A DNA stretch of 54,637 nucleotides from Bacteroidota bacterium. Lineage in GTDB: Bacteria; Bacteroidota; Bacteroidia; Cytophagales; Microscillaceae. The stretch is from NCBI GenBank assembly GCA_004293265.1, contig RDXZ01000012.1:1-54637 (forward strand). Direction: 5' to 3'. The translations under genes were made by a program, and so were the position numbers. The notes beneath the pieces were generated by a model, which did no database searches, was not told the origin of the DNA, and saw nothing but the letters and a program-made list of their open reading frames with translations. Shown piece after piece: positions 34,409 through 43,065 of this stretch (its first letter is position 1; each line of letters opens with the position of its first letter).

Positions 34409-35935
34409 ATGGAAGAAAAATTAGCAAAAGAAAAAGAGGTTTTAGATTATCTCAACATCTCACGAACAACGCTTTGGCGATTAAAAAAAGAAGGTTTACC
34501 TATTGTTAAAGTAGGAAATTCATATCGTTATGAGATTGAAGACGTGAAAGAATGGATTGCAAAAGAAGAAAATGTAACCTACCAAAATCAAAATAAAATA
34601 ATTAGTACTGAAATTCAAAACGACACAGAAAACCCAATTTTAACGCATATTTCAGGAGAAAATGAAACAGATTTAAACAATAATGAACGTATTATTCAGG
34701 AATATCCTATTTCATTGGTTTATCTTTTAGAACATAATCAAAAATATCTTCAAAAAATATTTGATGCTGAAACAATAAAAAAACTCGCTCAAAGCCTTGC
34801 AAATTATGACGATTTGGGCTTAACCAATGCTAAAATAGTCAAAATTTTTAGTTTTGAATATTTAAAATTATTGAAAGAACAACATCAACAAGAAACAAGA
34901 CCTGATACATATAATCCTGATTTACAGCGATTTATCAATCAACCTAATAATGCTATTCGCGTTGTTTGGGGAAATTGCTTGGATATTTTGAAACAAATGG
35001 AAAGCGAAAGCATACAACTGATGGTTACTTCTCCGCCTTATTACAATGCTCGTGATTATTCGCAATGGGAAAATATAGATTTATATTTAGAAGATATGCG
35101 ACAAATTATTCGTGAGAGTTGGCGAGTTTTGGATAATCACAGGGTTTGGGTTTGGAATGTAGGCGATATTTTTGATAACGATAGAAAAGTTACAAAATCA
35201 GTGTGGGGTAAAAGGCGTATTCCTTTGGGTGCTTATTTTATTAAAATTTTTGAAGAAGAAGGTTTTGAATTTGTTGATGATATTATGTGGGATAAAGGTG
35301 AAGTCGAAAGCAAACGTTTTATGAATGGTGGAATGGATTATCCATTTTATCAATATCCAATGAATTGCTATGAACATATTTTAATTTTTCATAAACATAG
35401 ATTGGATAACACCAAAATTCCCTGCCCTGTTTGTGGCTCTTTGAATGTAAATGGCAATACACAATCTGAAATAGGTGTGCAAAGTTGGGAGTGTAAAAAT
35501 GAAAAATGTTTTATTCGTAGCCCCAATAATAGAGGCAAACGATTTTCGTTACGTACTAATATGATGCAATATTGGTTTGATGAAGATAAAAATAACGTGA
35601 TAGAAAAATCGGTACAAAATAAATGGCGTAGAGATATTGTTCCTTTCTCACCTGTGATTAAAGTTAATAGCAAAGGCGAAAATATTTTAGGGCATTCTGC
35701 TCCTTTTCCCGAAGATATACCTGAAATGGCTATCAAATATTTTAGTTATGCAGGCGAAAAAGTTCTTGACCCTTTTGGAGGAAGTTTTACTACACCTATT
35801 GTAGCCCGAAATTTACATAGAACAGGTATTGGTATCGAACTAAATAAAGAAATGTATCGTGAGGCTATTTTACGCAAAATACGAAGCAGCCAAAATTTAT
35901 TTGGCAGTGAAGGAAATTTATTCGATGAATTTTAA
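34409..35935 (+). CDS. DNA methyltransferase with N-terminal HTH and internal zinc ribbon
   Basis: 508 residues. Residues 1-52 form an excisionase/MerR-like helix-turn-helix (VLDYLNISRTTLWRLKKEGLP); 53-180 is a linker region. Motif IV TSPPYY (207-212) precedes motif I DPFGGSF (454-460), the beta-class order. The Ser-Pro-Pro-Tyr form is typical of N4-cytosine enzymes, although N6-adenine cannot be excluded. A CPVC...C362/C367 zinc ribbon is inserted at 339-367. The HTH could let the enzyme bind and regulate its own operon (inference). It is 83 bp downstream of the zinc-ribbon gene. Confidence 0.85.
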   Translation: MEEKLAKEKEVLDYLNISRTTLWRLKKEGLPIVKVGNSYRYEIEDVKEWIAKEENVTYQNQNKIISTEIQNDTENPILTHISGENETDLNNNERIIQEYPISLVYLLEHNQKYLQKIFDAETIKKLAQSLANYDDLGLTNAKIVKIFSFEYLKLLKEQHQQETRPDTYNPDLQRFINQPNNAIRVVWGNCLDILKQMESESIQLMVTSPPYYNARDYSQWENIDLYLEDMRQIIRESWRVLDNHRVWVWNVGDIFDNDRKVTKSVWGKRRIPLGAYFIKIFEEEGFEFVDDIMWDKGEVESKRFMNGGMDYPFYQYPMNCYEHILIFHKHRLDNTKIPCPVCGSLNVNGNTQSEIGVQSWECKNEKCFIRSPNNRGKRFSLRTNMMQYWFDEDKNNVIEKSVQNKWRRDIVPFSPVIKVNSKGENILGHSAPFPEDIPEMAIKYFSYAGEKVLDPFGGSFTTPIVARNLHRTGIGIELNKEMYREAILRKIRSSQNLFGSEGNLFDEF

Positions 35936-35946
35936 ATAAAAATTAC

Positions 35947-35954
35947 TATCTTTG
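35947..35954 (+). promoter_or_regulatory. -7 element TATCTTTG upstream of thrS
   Basis: Same octamer as in front of the R-M operon, but without a correctly placed -33 TTG: the sequence there is the end of the methyltransferase gene. This looks like a promoter that lost its upstream half. Confidence 0.5.
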
Positions 35955-35960
35955 CAAATC

Positions 35961-36007
35961 ATTTACCAAAAAAATATGCCGTTTGTAAGGCATAAAAAAT
36001 GTAAATC
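35961..36007 (+). repeat. 47-bp direct repeat, right copy (thrS leader; candidate ThrRS operator)
   Basis: Identical to 32738-32784. The hairpin TATGCC (35975-35980)/GGCATA (35989-35994) has loop GTTTGTAA, in which TTTGTAA equals a tRNA-Thr(UGU) anticodon loop, positions 32-38. It ends 10 bp before the thrS ATG, the position expected of a translational operator. Confidence 0.6.
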
Positions 36008-36017
36008 TTTATTTTTT

Positions 36018-37952
36018 ATGAGCAATATCAAAATCACATTCCCTGACGGAAACATTCGTGAGTATTCCAAAGGAACAACAAGCATCGAAATCGCACAAAG
36101 TATTAGCGAAGGTCTGATGAGAAATGTATTGGCTGCCAAAGTCAATAACGAAATTTGGGACGCAACACGCCCTATCGACAATGATGCACATCTCCAACTT
36201 TTAACTTGGAAAGATACAGAAGGAAAAAATACTTTCTGGCATTCTTCTGCACATTTATTGGCTGAAGCCGTCGAAAGTTTATTTCCAAAAACAAAATTTG
36301 GTATCGGACCTGCTATCGAAACAGGTTTTTATTATGATATTGAATTGCCTGAAGGCAAAATGCTTTCACAAGACGATTTTATCAATATCGAGAAAAAAAT
36401 GCTCGAATTAGCCCGCAACAAAAGCGAATACATACGCAAAAGTGTGAGCAAAAAAGATGCTATCGATTATTTTACTGAAAAAGGCGATAATTATAAACTC
36501 GAATTATTAGAAGGACTCGAAGATGGAAAAATTACTTTTTATACACAAGGTAATTTTACGGATTTGTGTCGTGGAGCGCATATTCCACACACAGGCTTTA
36601 TCAAAGCAGTCAAAATTATGAATCTCGCAGGTGCGTATTGGCGTGGAGATGTTACACGCAAGCAATTGACTCGTTTGTATGCTGTAACTTTTCCACAAGA
36701 AAAAGAACTCAAAGAATATTTGACTTTATTAGAAGAAGCCAAAAAAAGAGACCACCGAAAATTAGGAAAAGAATTAGAATTGTTTACTTTTTCTGAAAAA
36801 GTAGGGGCGGGCTTGCCTTTGTGGTTGCCAAAAGGAACACTTTTGAGAGAAAGATTAGAACAATTTTTGAGAAAAGCACAAGTAAAAGCAGGTTATTCGC
36901 CTGTGATTACGCCTCATATTGGTTCAAAAAAATTATATATTACATCAGGACATTGGGAAAAATACGGCAAAGATTCGTTTCAACCTATTCATACTCCTGA
37001 AGAAAATGAAGAATTTTTACTAAAACCAATGAATTGTCCGCATCATTGCGAAATTTATGCTTCAAAACCTCGTTCTTACAAAGAATTACCAATACGTTTG
37101 GCAGAATTTGGAACGGTTTATCGTTATGAGCAAAGTGGAGAATTGCATGGTTTGACAAGAGTGAGAGGTTTTACGCAAGATGATGCACATATTTTTTGTC
37201 GACCTGACCAAGTAAAAGATGAATTTGGAAAAGTAATTGATTTGGTTTTGTTGGTATTTCGTTCATTGGGTTTTGAAGATTATACTGCTCAAATTTCATT
37301 GAGAGACCCTGAAAATAAAACTAAATATTTTGGTAAAGATGAAGATTGGCACAAAGCCGAAAGTGCTATCGTTGAAATTGCCAATGAAAAAGGATTGAAA
37401 ACCGTTACAGAATTGGGCGAAGCCGCTTTTTATGGTCCAAAATTAGATTTTATGGTCAAAGATGCCTTAGGTAGAAAATGGCAATTAGGCACTGTGCAGT
37501 TAGATTATCAATTACCTGACCGTTTCGAATTGGAATATATTGGTGCTGATAATCAAAAACATAGACCTGTAATGATTCATCGCGCTCCTTTTGGTTCGTT
37601 GGAACGATTTATTGCAGTGCTAACAGAACATTGTGCAGGAAATTTTCCTTTGTGGTTGGCTCCCGAACAAATTGCAGTATTGCCTGTTTCTGAAAAATAT
37701 CACGAATATGCCAAAAAAATTCATACTATTTTAGAAGAATTAGATATTCGTGGAAGTTTAGATGAAAGGGACGAAAAAATCCAACGAAAAATAAGAGATG
37801 CAGAAGTTAAAAAAATTCCTTTTATGCTCATTGTGGGTGAAAAAGAACAAGAATCTAATACAATTTCTGTGCGTGAACACGGGCAAGGCGATAAAGGTGC
37901 ATGCAGTTTAGAAGATTTTGTAACTTTATTTAAAGAAAAAATCAAAGCATAA
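36018..37952 (+). CDS. thrS: Threonyl-tRNA synthetase
   Basis: 644 residues from ATG 36018; the listed start at 35952 is a TTG that reads through the leader hairpin. Domains: TGS (1-65), editing domain with [11 protein letters not shown], catalytic core with the zinc/threonine motif [10 protein letters not shown] and class II motifs 2 ([15 protein letters not shown]) and 3 (APFGSLERF), and a C-terminal anticodon-binding domain. It charges tRNA-Thr. In E. coli ThrRS represses its own mRNA by binding tRNA-like hairpins; a comparable hairpin lies just upstream here. Confidence 0.97.
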   Translation: MSNIKITFPDGNIREYSKGTTSIEIAQSISEGLMRNVLAAKVNNEIWDATRPIDNDAHLQLLTWKDTEGKNTFWHSSAHLLAEAVESLFPKTKFGIGPAIETGFYYDIELPEGKMLSQDDFINIEKKMLELARNKSEYIRKSVSKKDAIDYFTEKGDNYKLELLEGLEDGKITFYTQGNFTDLCRGAHIPHTGFIKAVKIMNLAGAYWRGDVTRKQLTRLYAVTFPQEKELKEYLTLLEEAKKRDHRKLGKELELFTFSEKVGAGLPLWLPKGTLLRERLEQFLRKAQVKAGYSPVITPHIGSKKLYITSGHWEKYGKDSFQPIHTPEENEEFLLKPMNCPHHCEIYASKPRSYKELPIRLAEFGTVYRYEQSGELHGLTRVRGFTQDDAHIFCRPDQVKDEFGKVIDLVLLVFRSLGFEDYTAQISLRDPENKTKYFGKDEDWHKAESAIVEIANEKGLKTVTELGEAAFYGPKLDFMVKDALGRKWQLGTVQLDYQLPDRFELEYIGADNQKHRPVMIHRAPFGSLERFIAVLTEHCAGNFPLWLAPEQIAVLPVSEKYHEYAKKIHTILEELDIRGSLDERDEKIQRKIRDAEVKKIPFMLIVGEKEQESNTISVREHGQGDKGACSLEDFVTLFKEKIKA

Positions 37953-38032
37953 CAATTTTTTCATATTATTTTTATCATATTTTTTGAATTTAACGTGAAT
38001 TTGATATAACAATAACACGAAAAATATACTTG

Positions 38033-38093
38033 TTTTTCAAAAAAGTGGTCAGACCTTTGTTCTACTTTGGTACAGACCACTTTTTTTGAAAAA
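38033..38093 (-). repeat. TGTACC-loop hairpin element, copy B
   Basis: Left arm TTTTTCAAAAAAGTGGTC (38033-38050) pairs with GACCACTTTTTTTGAAAAA (38075-38093), with one extra T. On the minus strand the loop reads TGTACC...AGGTCT. It lies between the converging thrS and glmM genes and is a probable bidirectional terminator. Confidence 0.85.
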
Positions 38094-38123
38094 TTACATA
38101 CTTTTTTAAATTATTGTTATCTC

Positions 38124-38174
38124 CAAAACGCCATTCAAAAAGTGGTTGCTTCACTTCGTTCGGCAGGACAAAAC
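38124..38174 (-). repeat. GAACGAAGTGAAGCAAC element, copy 2 (partial)
   Basis: On the minus strand it reads GTTTTGTCCTGCCGAACGAAGTGAAGCAAC (two segments joined), then TTTTTGAATGGCGTTTTG, as in the element at 23201. The right arm of that element is missing. Confidence 0.75.
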
Positions 38175-38201
38175 ATTATACTAACAGCAATAACAATATT
38201 C

Positions 38202-39590
38202 TTATAAGCTTTTAGACGCATCTCTAATATCTTCCATAATTTTAGAAGCAATTGAGTTGGCTTTGGTTTCGTAATCTGCCTCCGCATAAATACGAATGAT
38301 TGGTTCTGTATTTGATTTTCTCAAATGCACCCAAGCATTATCAAAATCAATTCTTACGCCATCGATATTGCTGATAGGTTGATTTTTATATTTTTCTTGT
38401 AATTTTAATAAAATAGCATCGACATCAATTTCAGGTGTCAAAGAAATTTTATTTTTTGAAATGACATAATTTGGATAACTTTGTCGCAACATTTTGGCGG
38501 TTTTTCCTAATTTTGCCAAATAAGTCAAAAGCAAAGCCACGCCCACTAAGGCATCACGTCCATAATGCAATTCGGGATAAATCACGCCACCATTTCCTTC
38601 GCCACCTATCACTGCCCCAATTTCTTTCATTTTATTGACTACATTTACCTCGCCTACCGCAGATGCTTCGTAATGTTGCCCTGCTTTGTGCGTGATGTCG
38701 CGCAGTGCTTGCGTAGAAGATAAATTTGAAACGGTTGCTCCTTTTTGATGTTGCAAAACATAATCTGCCACTGCTACCAATGTATATTCTTCCCCAAACA
38801 TAGAGCCGTCCTCACAAACAAGCGCCAACCTATCTACATCAGGATCCACGACTATTCCCAAGTCAAAAGAGCCTTTTTCCATAGCACGCGAAATTTCTGT
38901 AAGATTTTCGGGCAGAGGTTCTGGATTATGCGGAAAATTTCCGTCAGGCGTGCAATACATTTCTGTAATATTTTCTACTCCTAAGGCTTTGAGTAATTTT
39001 GGGAGTGCAATACCGCCCACAGAATTAACACAATCGATAATAATATTAAAATTTCTATTTTTGATAGCCTCTACATCAATCAAAGGCAAGGCTAAAATCT
39101 TTTCGATATGGTAATCTAAATAAGTATCGTTTGTCGAGTAACTCCCTAATTTTCTTACTTCTGAATAATTAAAATCTTCTGCTGAAGCAAAATTAATAAT
39201 ATCTTGTCCTGCTTCTGCTGATATAAATTCGCCTTTGTGGTTCAATAATTTGAGTGCGTTCCAATTGATAGGATTATGGCTTGCAGTCAAAATAATTCCT
39301 CCCGCCGCATTTTCGGCAGGCACAGCCATTTCGACTGTGGGAGTAGTGGCTAAACCTAAATCTATTACGTCAAAACCCATAGATTGTAATGTAGCGTTCA
39401 CAATATTAGCAATAATTTTGCCTGATATTCTGGCATCTCTGCCTACAACTATCTTTTTTGATTCTGAATTTTGTTGAAGATATTGCCCAAAAGCTGATGT
39501 AAATTTTACTAAGTCCAAAGGGCTAAGTGTATTACCACTTTTTCCCCCAATTGTACCTCTGATGCCAGAGATTGATTTGATTAAAGTCAT
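38202..39590 (-). CDS. glmM: Phosphoglucosamine mutase-type alpha-D-phosphohexomutase
   Basis: 462 residues. The phosphoserine loop TASHNP, metal loop DPDVDRL, sugar-binding GEGNGG and phosphate-binding RKSNTEP motifs are in order. GlmM converts glucosamine 6-phosphate to the 1-phosphate for peptidoglycan precursors. The symbol is given by similarity to Bacteroidota annotations; phosphomannomutase activity is an alternative. Confidence 0.88.
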   Translation of the reverse strand: MTLIKSISGIRGTIGGKSGNTLSPLDLVKFTSAFGQYLQQNSESKKIVVGRDARISGKIIANIVNATLQSMGFDVIDLGLATTPTVEMAVPAENAAGGIILTASHNPINWNALKLLNHKGEFISAEAGQDIINFASAEDFNYSEVRKLGSYSTNDTYLDYHIEKILALPLIDVEAIKNRNFNIIIDCVNSVGGIALPKLLKALGVENITEMYCTPDGNFPHNPEPLPENLTEISRAMEKGSFDLGIVVDPDVDRLALVCEDGSMFGEEYTLVAVADYVLQHQKGATVSNLSSTQALRDITHKAGQHYEASAVGEVNVVNKMKEIGAVIGGEGNGGVIYPELHYGRDALVGVALLLTYLAKLGKTAKMLRQSYPNYVISKNKISLTPEIDVDAILLKLQEKYKNQPISNIDGVRIDFDNAWVHLRKSNTEPIIRIYAEADYETKANSIASKIMEDIRDASKSL

Positions 39591-39710
39591 TATTTTTTCT
39601 TAAATTAACAAGGTTGTTATGTGCTTATTGAAAGTATTTTTTCAAAGTAATTGTTTTAATTTTTTTTAAATTTTACTTTTTGTTTTTATACTTTTTTTAT
39701 TTTTAGATTG

Positions 39711-39718
39711 CAAAGATA
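39711..39718 (-). promoter_or_regulatory. -7 element TATCTTTG upstream of glmM
   Basis: Perfect match on the minus strand, 120 bp before the glmM ATG and just after the NqrM-like gene. The -33 region is weak. Confidence 0.4.
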
Positions 39719-39722
39719 CAAA

Positions 39723-39962
39723 TTATTTTCGAATTTTTGGCATTTCTGAAAATATTTTTCTTTCTTCTTTTCCTTCTTCTTTTTTATTTTCACATTTGTT
39801 TGGGTCTTGTCCGCATACGCTACACACTTCGCCTGTGCCTGCTAAGGCAACATTTTTTGAGGCACAAGTTCCTTTTAGTTCTTTTCCGCCTAACAATAAT
39901 CCAAGACTCATAAAAACGGCAAAAAGAACCATTACTCCTATAGATAGCAAAATTGTAATCAT
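39723..39962 (-). CDS. NqrM-like small membrane protein (DUF539)
   Basis: 79 residues. One N-terminal membrane helix is followed by GLLLGGKELKGTCASK and a Cys-rich segment CSVCGQDPNKC, then a charged tail. The helix-GKxxKGxC-CxxC pattern fits NqrM, which helps iron insertion into the Na+-translocating NADH:quinone reductase. No nqr genes are in the window. Confidence 0.6.
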   Translation of the reverse strand: MITILLSIGVMVLFAVFMSLGLLLGGKELKGTCASKNVALAGTGEVCSVCGQDPNKCENKKEEGKEERKIFSEMPKIRK

Positions 39963-40049
39963 ATAATTTTATTTAATGTTTATTGTATGAATGAATAACA
40001 AAAAAACTACAAAAAACGTTTTATTTTTTTTTATTTTTTTTAGAGAAAT

Positions 40050-40862
40050 TTATTTACATTTATTTTCTTCTTGCCATTTTGTTGTGTTATAGCCTAATTC
40101 AGTGGCTTTTTTCCAATCAGCACAAGCCTTATCTATATTTTTTAATTCTTTGTGTGCCAAACCTCGATATACATAAGCATCACCTTCTTTGGCATTGATA
40201 GCTAATACATTATCAAAATCTGCAATCGATTCTTGATACTTTTTAACTGAATAATAATACATTCCTCTATTGACTAAGGCATCTTGATTTTTGGCGTTGA
40301 TAGCAAGAATACTCGTACAATCGTTAATAGCACCTTGATAGTTTTTGATAGAAAAGCTAACCGCGCTTCTTGCTAATAAAAGTGCTTCGTCTTTGGGTAA
40401 TTTTTCGATGGCTTTGCTATAATCTATATATGCTTTTCTGAACATTTTGAGTTGTGCATATAGTTGTCCTCTTGCTTTGATAGCATCAATATCATCAGGT
40501 TTGATAGCCAATATTTTTGTATAATCTTCGATGGCTTCGGTTTTGTATCCTGCTAAAATTTTGATGACCGCGCTGGCATTATAATACTCAATATTTGTAT
40601 TTTTGAGTTCGATGGCTTTGTTAATATCAGAAATTGCACCACTAAAAAACCTTAAATTTAGTTTTGCTTTGGCGCGTGTGTGATAAGCTTTGTCATTATT
40701 TTCATCTTTTTCGATGGCTTTATCTAATAAAGCAATTGCTTCGGAGAACTTATTTTTTTCTAATTTTTCAGTTGCGTCTTTCAAAAAATCGGCAGAAGTT
40801 TGAGCAAAAACAATTTGAAAAATACAAAAAAATACAATTAGTACACTTTTAAATTTCATCAT
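40050..40862 (-). CDS. Secreted tetratricopeptide-repeat protein
   Basis: 270 residues. A signal peptide (ends QIVFAQT) is followed by about six TPR units (for example AYHTRAKAKLNLRFFSGAI, DAYVYRGLAHKELKNI) and ends in a single Cys (ENKCK). Likely a periplasmic scaffold; function not identifiable. A TATATTTG -7 box on the minus strand lies at 40890-40897. Confidence 0.8.
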   Translation of the reverse strand: MMKFKSVLIVFFCIFQIVFAQTSADFLKDATEKLEKNKFSEAIALLDKAIEKDENNDKAYHTRAKAKLNLRFFSGAISDINKAIELKNTNIEYYNASAVIKILAGYKTEAIEDYTKILAIKPDDIDAIKARGQLYAQLKMFRKAYIDYSKAIEKLPKDEALLLARSAVSFSIKNYQGAINDCTSILAINAKNQDALVNRGMYYYSVKKYQESIADFDNVLAINAKEGDAYVYRGLAHKELKNIDKACADWKKATELGYNTTKWQEENKCK

Positions 40863-40947
40863 TATGAGTTTAAATATTCATTTTTTGTGCAAATATAACT
40901 ACTTTTTTTGAATTAAATCTCACAAATGATGAATTTTTTTAGAACGC

Positions 40948-40976
40948 AAATAAAAATTATCTTAAACTCACGTTAA
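40948..40976. repeat. Solitary copy of an element end seen beside the parE-downstream hairpin
   Basis: AAATAAAAATTATCTTAAAC continuing to TCACGTT at 40948-40974 matches 45876-45902 at 25 of 27 bases. It also opens an AAACTCAC/GTGAGTTT dyad. There is no hairpin core here. Confidence 0.6.
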
Positions 40977-41041
40977 GTGAGTTTATTTTAGTATAAGTAT
41001 AAATATTTCCACCAGTCAAGGTCGTAAAATTTAGCACAAAA

Positions 41042-41076
41042 AAAAAGCAAGCAGATTTTTATTTTGCTTGCTTTTT
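41042..41076 (-). terminator. Terminator of the DUF1573-dcd-DUF4230-isomerase operon
   Basis: A 12-bp perfect stem AAAAAGCAAGCA/TGCTTGCTTTTT with an 11-nt loop lies directly downstream of the isomerase stop. The A-run at its left gives a U-tract on the minus-strand transcript. Confidence 0.9.
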
Positions 41077-41097
41077 ATTTCAATAATTATCTTATAA

Positions 41098-41907
41098 TTA
41101 GTCTAAAAAAATAGGTTCTCTTTTTTGCATTTTTGCCATAGCGGCTTCCATTGCGTCTTGTGAGAAAAGCATAGCGGCGTTCCAAGTAGCCACATAATTC
41201 AAACTATCTTCTGTACTATGATTGCGTGTATAGTTAATCACTTCTTTTGTGCCACGAATTGAAAGTGGTGATTTTTTGGCTATTGTTGTAGCAAGTTCTT
41301 CTACTTTTAACATCATTTCGGTTTGATTGGCATAATATTGATTAACTAAATGAAATTCTTTTGCTTCTTTGGCATCAATATTTTTTCCTGTATATGCCCA
41401 TTCTTTTGCAATTCCTTCTGAAACTATTTTGGGTAATCTTTGCAAAGTACCAACATCAGCCACAATTCCTAAATCAATTTCTTTGACACAAAAAACTGCG
41501 TCCTCTGTGCAAAAACGCATATCACAAGCCGTAATCATATCAATTGCTCCACCAATACAGGCTCCATGAACGGCGGCAATGACAGGTTTTGAACATTTTT
41601 CGATGGCTGTAAAAGCATCTTGTAAACCTAAAATCCATTTACGCAAACGCTCACGAACTCGCCCCTGTTCGTCTTTAGAAGTCATCATTTGTTGAATTTG
41701 AGCAAACATAGTCAAATCAATTCCTGAACTAAAATGTTTGCCTTCACCTACCAAAATAACGACTCTAATCGTTGGATTTTCACTGATTTCTTGCATCACA
41801 TTTTTCATTTCTATCCAAAACTCTGGAGTCATAGCATTTGCCTTTTCGGGGTTATGAAGGCTTAAAGTGGCTATTTTATTTTCTATTTTTAATAATAAAG
41901 TTTTCAT
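41098..41907 (-). CDS. Enoyl-CoA hydratase/isomerase family protein, dienoyl-CoA isomerase-like
   Basis: 269 residues from ATG 41907; the ORF track start at 41916 is a TTG. The crotonase fold oxyanion segments GKHFSSGIDL and AVHGACIGGAID are present. The segment VKEIDLGIVADVGTLQRLP keeps the Asp typical of delta(3,5)-delta(2,4)-dienoyl-CoA isomerases in place of the hydratase Glu. A role in beta-oxidation of unsaturated fatty acids is inferred. It is the last gene of a four-gene minus-strand cluster. Confidence 0.88.
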   Translation of the reverse strand: MKTLLLKIENKIATLSLHNPEKANAMTPEFWIEMKNVMQEISENPTIRVVILVGEGKHFSSGIDLTMFAQIQQMMTSKDEQGRVRERLRKWILGLQDAFTAIEKCSKPVIAAVHGACIGGAIDMITACDMRFCTEDAVFCVKEIDLGIVADVGTLQRLPKIVSEGIAKEWAYTGKNIDAKEAKEFHLVNQYYANQTEMMLKVEELATTIAKKSPLSIRGTKEVINYTRNHSTEDSLNYVATWNAAMLFSQDAMEAAMAKMQKREPIFLD

Positions 41908-41936
41908 TTGAAACAAATATAATTTTTTTTAAATTT

Positions 41937-42515
41937 TTATTTTTCATACAAAAAAACTATCTTTTTTTGTGCTATTTCTTGCAACAATGGTTTGAGTAAT
42001 TTTTCTGCACTTTCTTTTGTTCTATCAAAAATATCAGATTTTCGGGCAGTTTGTTCGATAAATTTTTCAGCCTCTCTGTAAGCTTTTCCATACAAACTTG
42101 CAGAGTTCATACGAATATGAAAACTGTTATAAATACGGGTTTCTTGTTGATTGATTTTCCAATAACACAATTCAGGTTTGGGCAATGTAATCAATAAACT
42201 ATCGTTTCCTTTGGCAAAAATATCTTTGGATTTTATTTTTTTTAAATCAATACAACCCACTGCTTCTCCACTGACAATAATCCCAACGGTTTCGTTTGCT
42301 AAATAGCCTTTTTCGGTATAATCATAAATATCTCTGAATTTATATTTTACCAATTCTAATTTGCCTAATTGTTCTATTTTTTCTAAAACAATGTTATGAT
42401 TATGAATAATTTGAGGTTTTCCCCAAGAAGCAAAGCCAAATCCATTGATCATATAGAGAATATAAGCCAAAACCAGCAATGCTAACAAAATAATAAAAGA
42501 TGTAACGGAACGCAT
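41937..42515 (-). CDS. DUF4230 membrane-anchored protein
   Basis: 192 residues with one N-terminal membrane helix (about 7-25) and a DUF4230 domain (LEKIEQLGKLELVKYKFRDIYDY, GIIVSGEAVGCIDLKKI, RIYNSF). The function of the family is unknown. It is 18 bp downstream of dcd. Confidence 0.8.
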   Translation of the reverse strand: MRSVTSFIILLALLVLAYILYMINGFGFASWGKPQIIHNHNIVLEKIEQLGKLELVKYKFRDIYDYTEKGYLANETVGIIVSGEAVGCIDLKKIKSKDIFAKGNDSLLITLPKPELCYWKINQQETRIYNSFHIRMNSASLYGKAYREAEKFIEQTARKSDIFDRTKESAEKLLKPLLQEIAQKKIVFLYEK

Positions 42516-42533
42516 ATTTTTTTTAATCCATTT

Positions 42534-43055
42534 TTATTTGATAAAATCTTTATATAACATACTTGGTTGCACTTCCTGATTGTGCTGATATTTATTACTT
42601 TGATATTTTTCGTATTCTCCTTTAATATCATGATAATACACCTGACAAATCTCAACATTAGGATAGACTCGAATCGGTTTGATACAAAAAATTTCTAAAG
42701 TCCAATATCCACAAAAACCAACATCACCAAAACCTGCGGTAATATGAATAAAAAGCCCTAATCTTCCTACCGAACTTCTGCCTTCGAGCATTGGTACACA
42801 ATCGTGAGATTCAGTATATTCGATAGTTCTTCCTAAATATAACTCATTAGGTTGCAACAAAATTCCATCTTCTTCTATGATAATTTCCTCTGTTTCGTGA
42901 GCAGTTTTCATATCCAAAGTAGGATTTTTATATCGTAACAATTTGTTATGCAAACGTAAATTATAACTATTAGGATTTAATCTATTTTTATCAAAAGGTT
43001 CGATAATAATTTCTTTTCCTAATTTTTTTTCAATTTCTAAGCCTGAAAGTATCAT
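42534..43055 (-). CDS. dcd: dCTP deaminase
   Basis: 173 residues. The family signature EGRSSVGRLGLFIHITAGFG followed by GYWTLEI is intact, with NPNSYNLRL near the N-terminus and a truncated-looking but normal C-terminal lid (KYQHNQEVQPS). It converts dCTP to dUTP for thymidylate synthesis. It is 10 bp downstream of the DUF1573 gene. Confidence 0.95.
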   Translation of the reverse strand: MILSGLEIEKKLGKEIIIEPFDKNRLNPNSYNLRLHNKLLRYKNPTLDMKTAHETEEIIIEEDGILLQPNELYLGRTIEYTESHDCVPMLEGRSSVGRLGLFIHITAGFGDVGFCGYWTLEIFCIKPIRVYPNVEICQVYYHDIKGEYEKYQSNKYQHNQEVQPSMLYKDFIK

Positions 43056-43065
43056 TTTTTTATAA

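Noticed and set aside
35952-36017. N-terminal extension of thrS from TTG 35952
   Set aside because: It would translate the leader hairpin; the ATG at 36018 gives the normal ThrRS start ([10 protein letters not shown]).
41914-41921. -7 box TATATTTG (minus) directly before the dienoyl-CoA isomerase ATG, as a second leaderless promoter
   Set aside because: It lacks a correctly spaced -33 TTG, and the gene lies 29 bp after DUF4230 in an operon; probably chance in AT-rich DNA.
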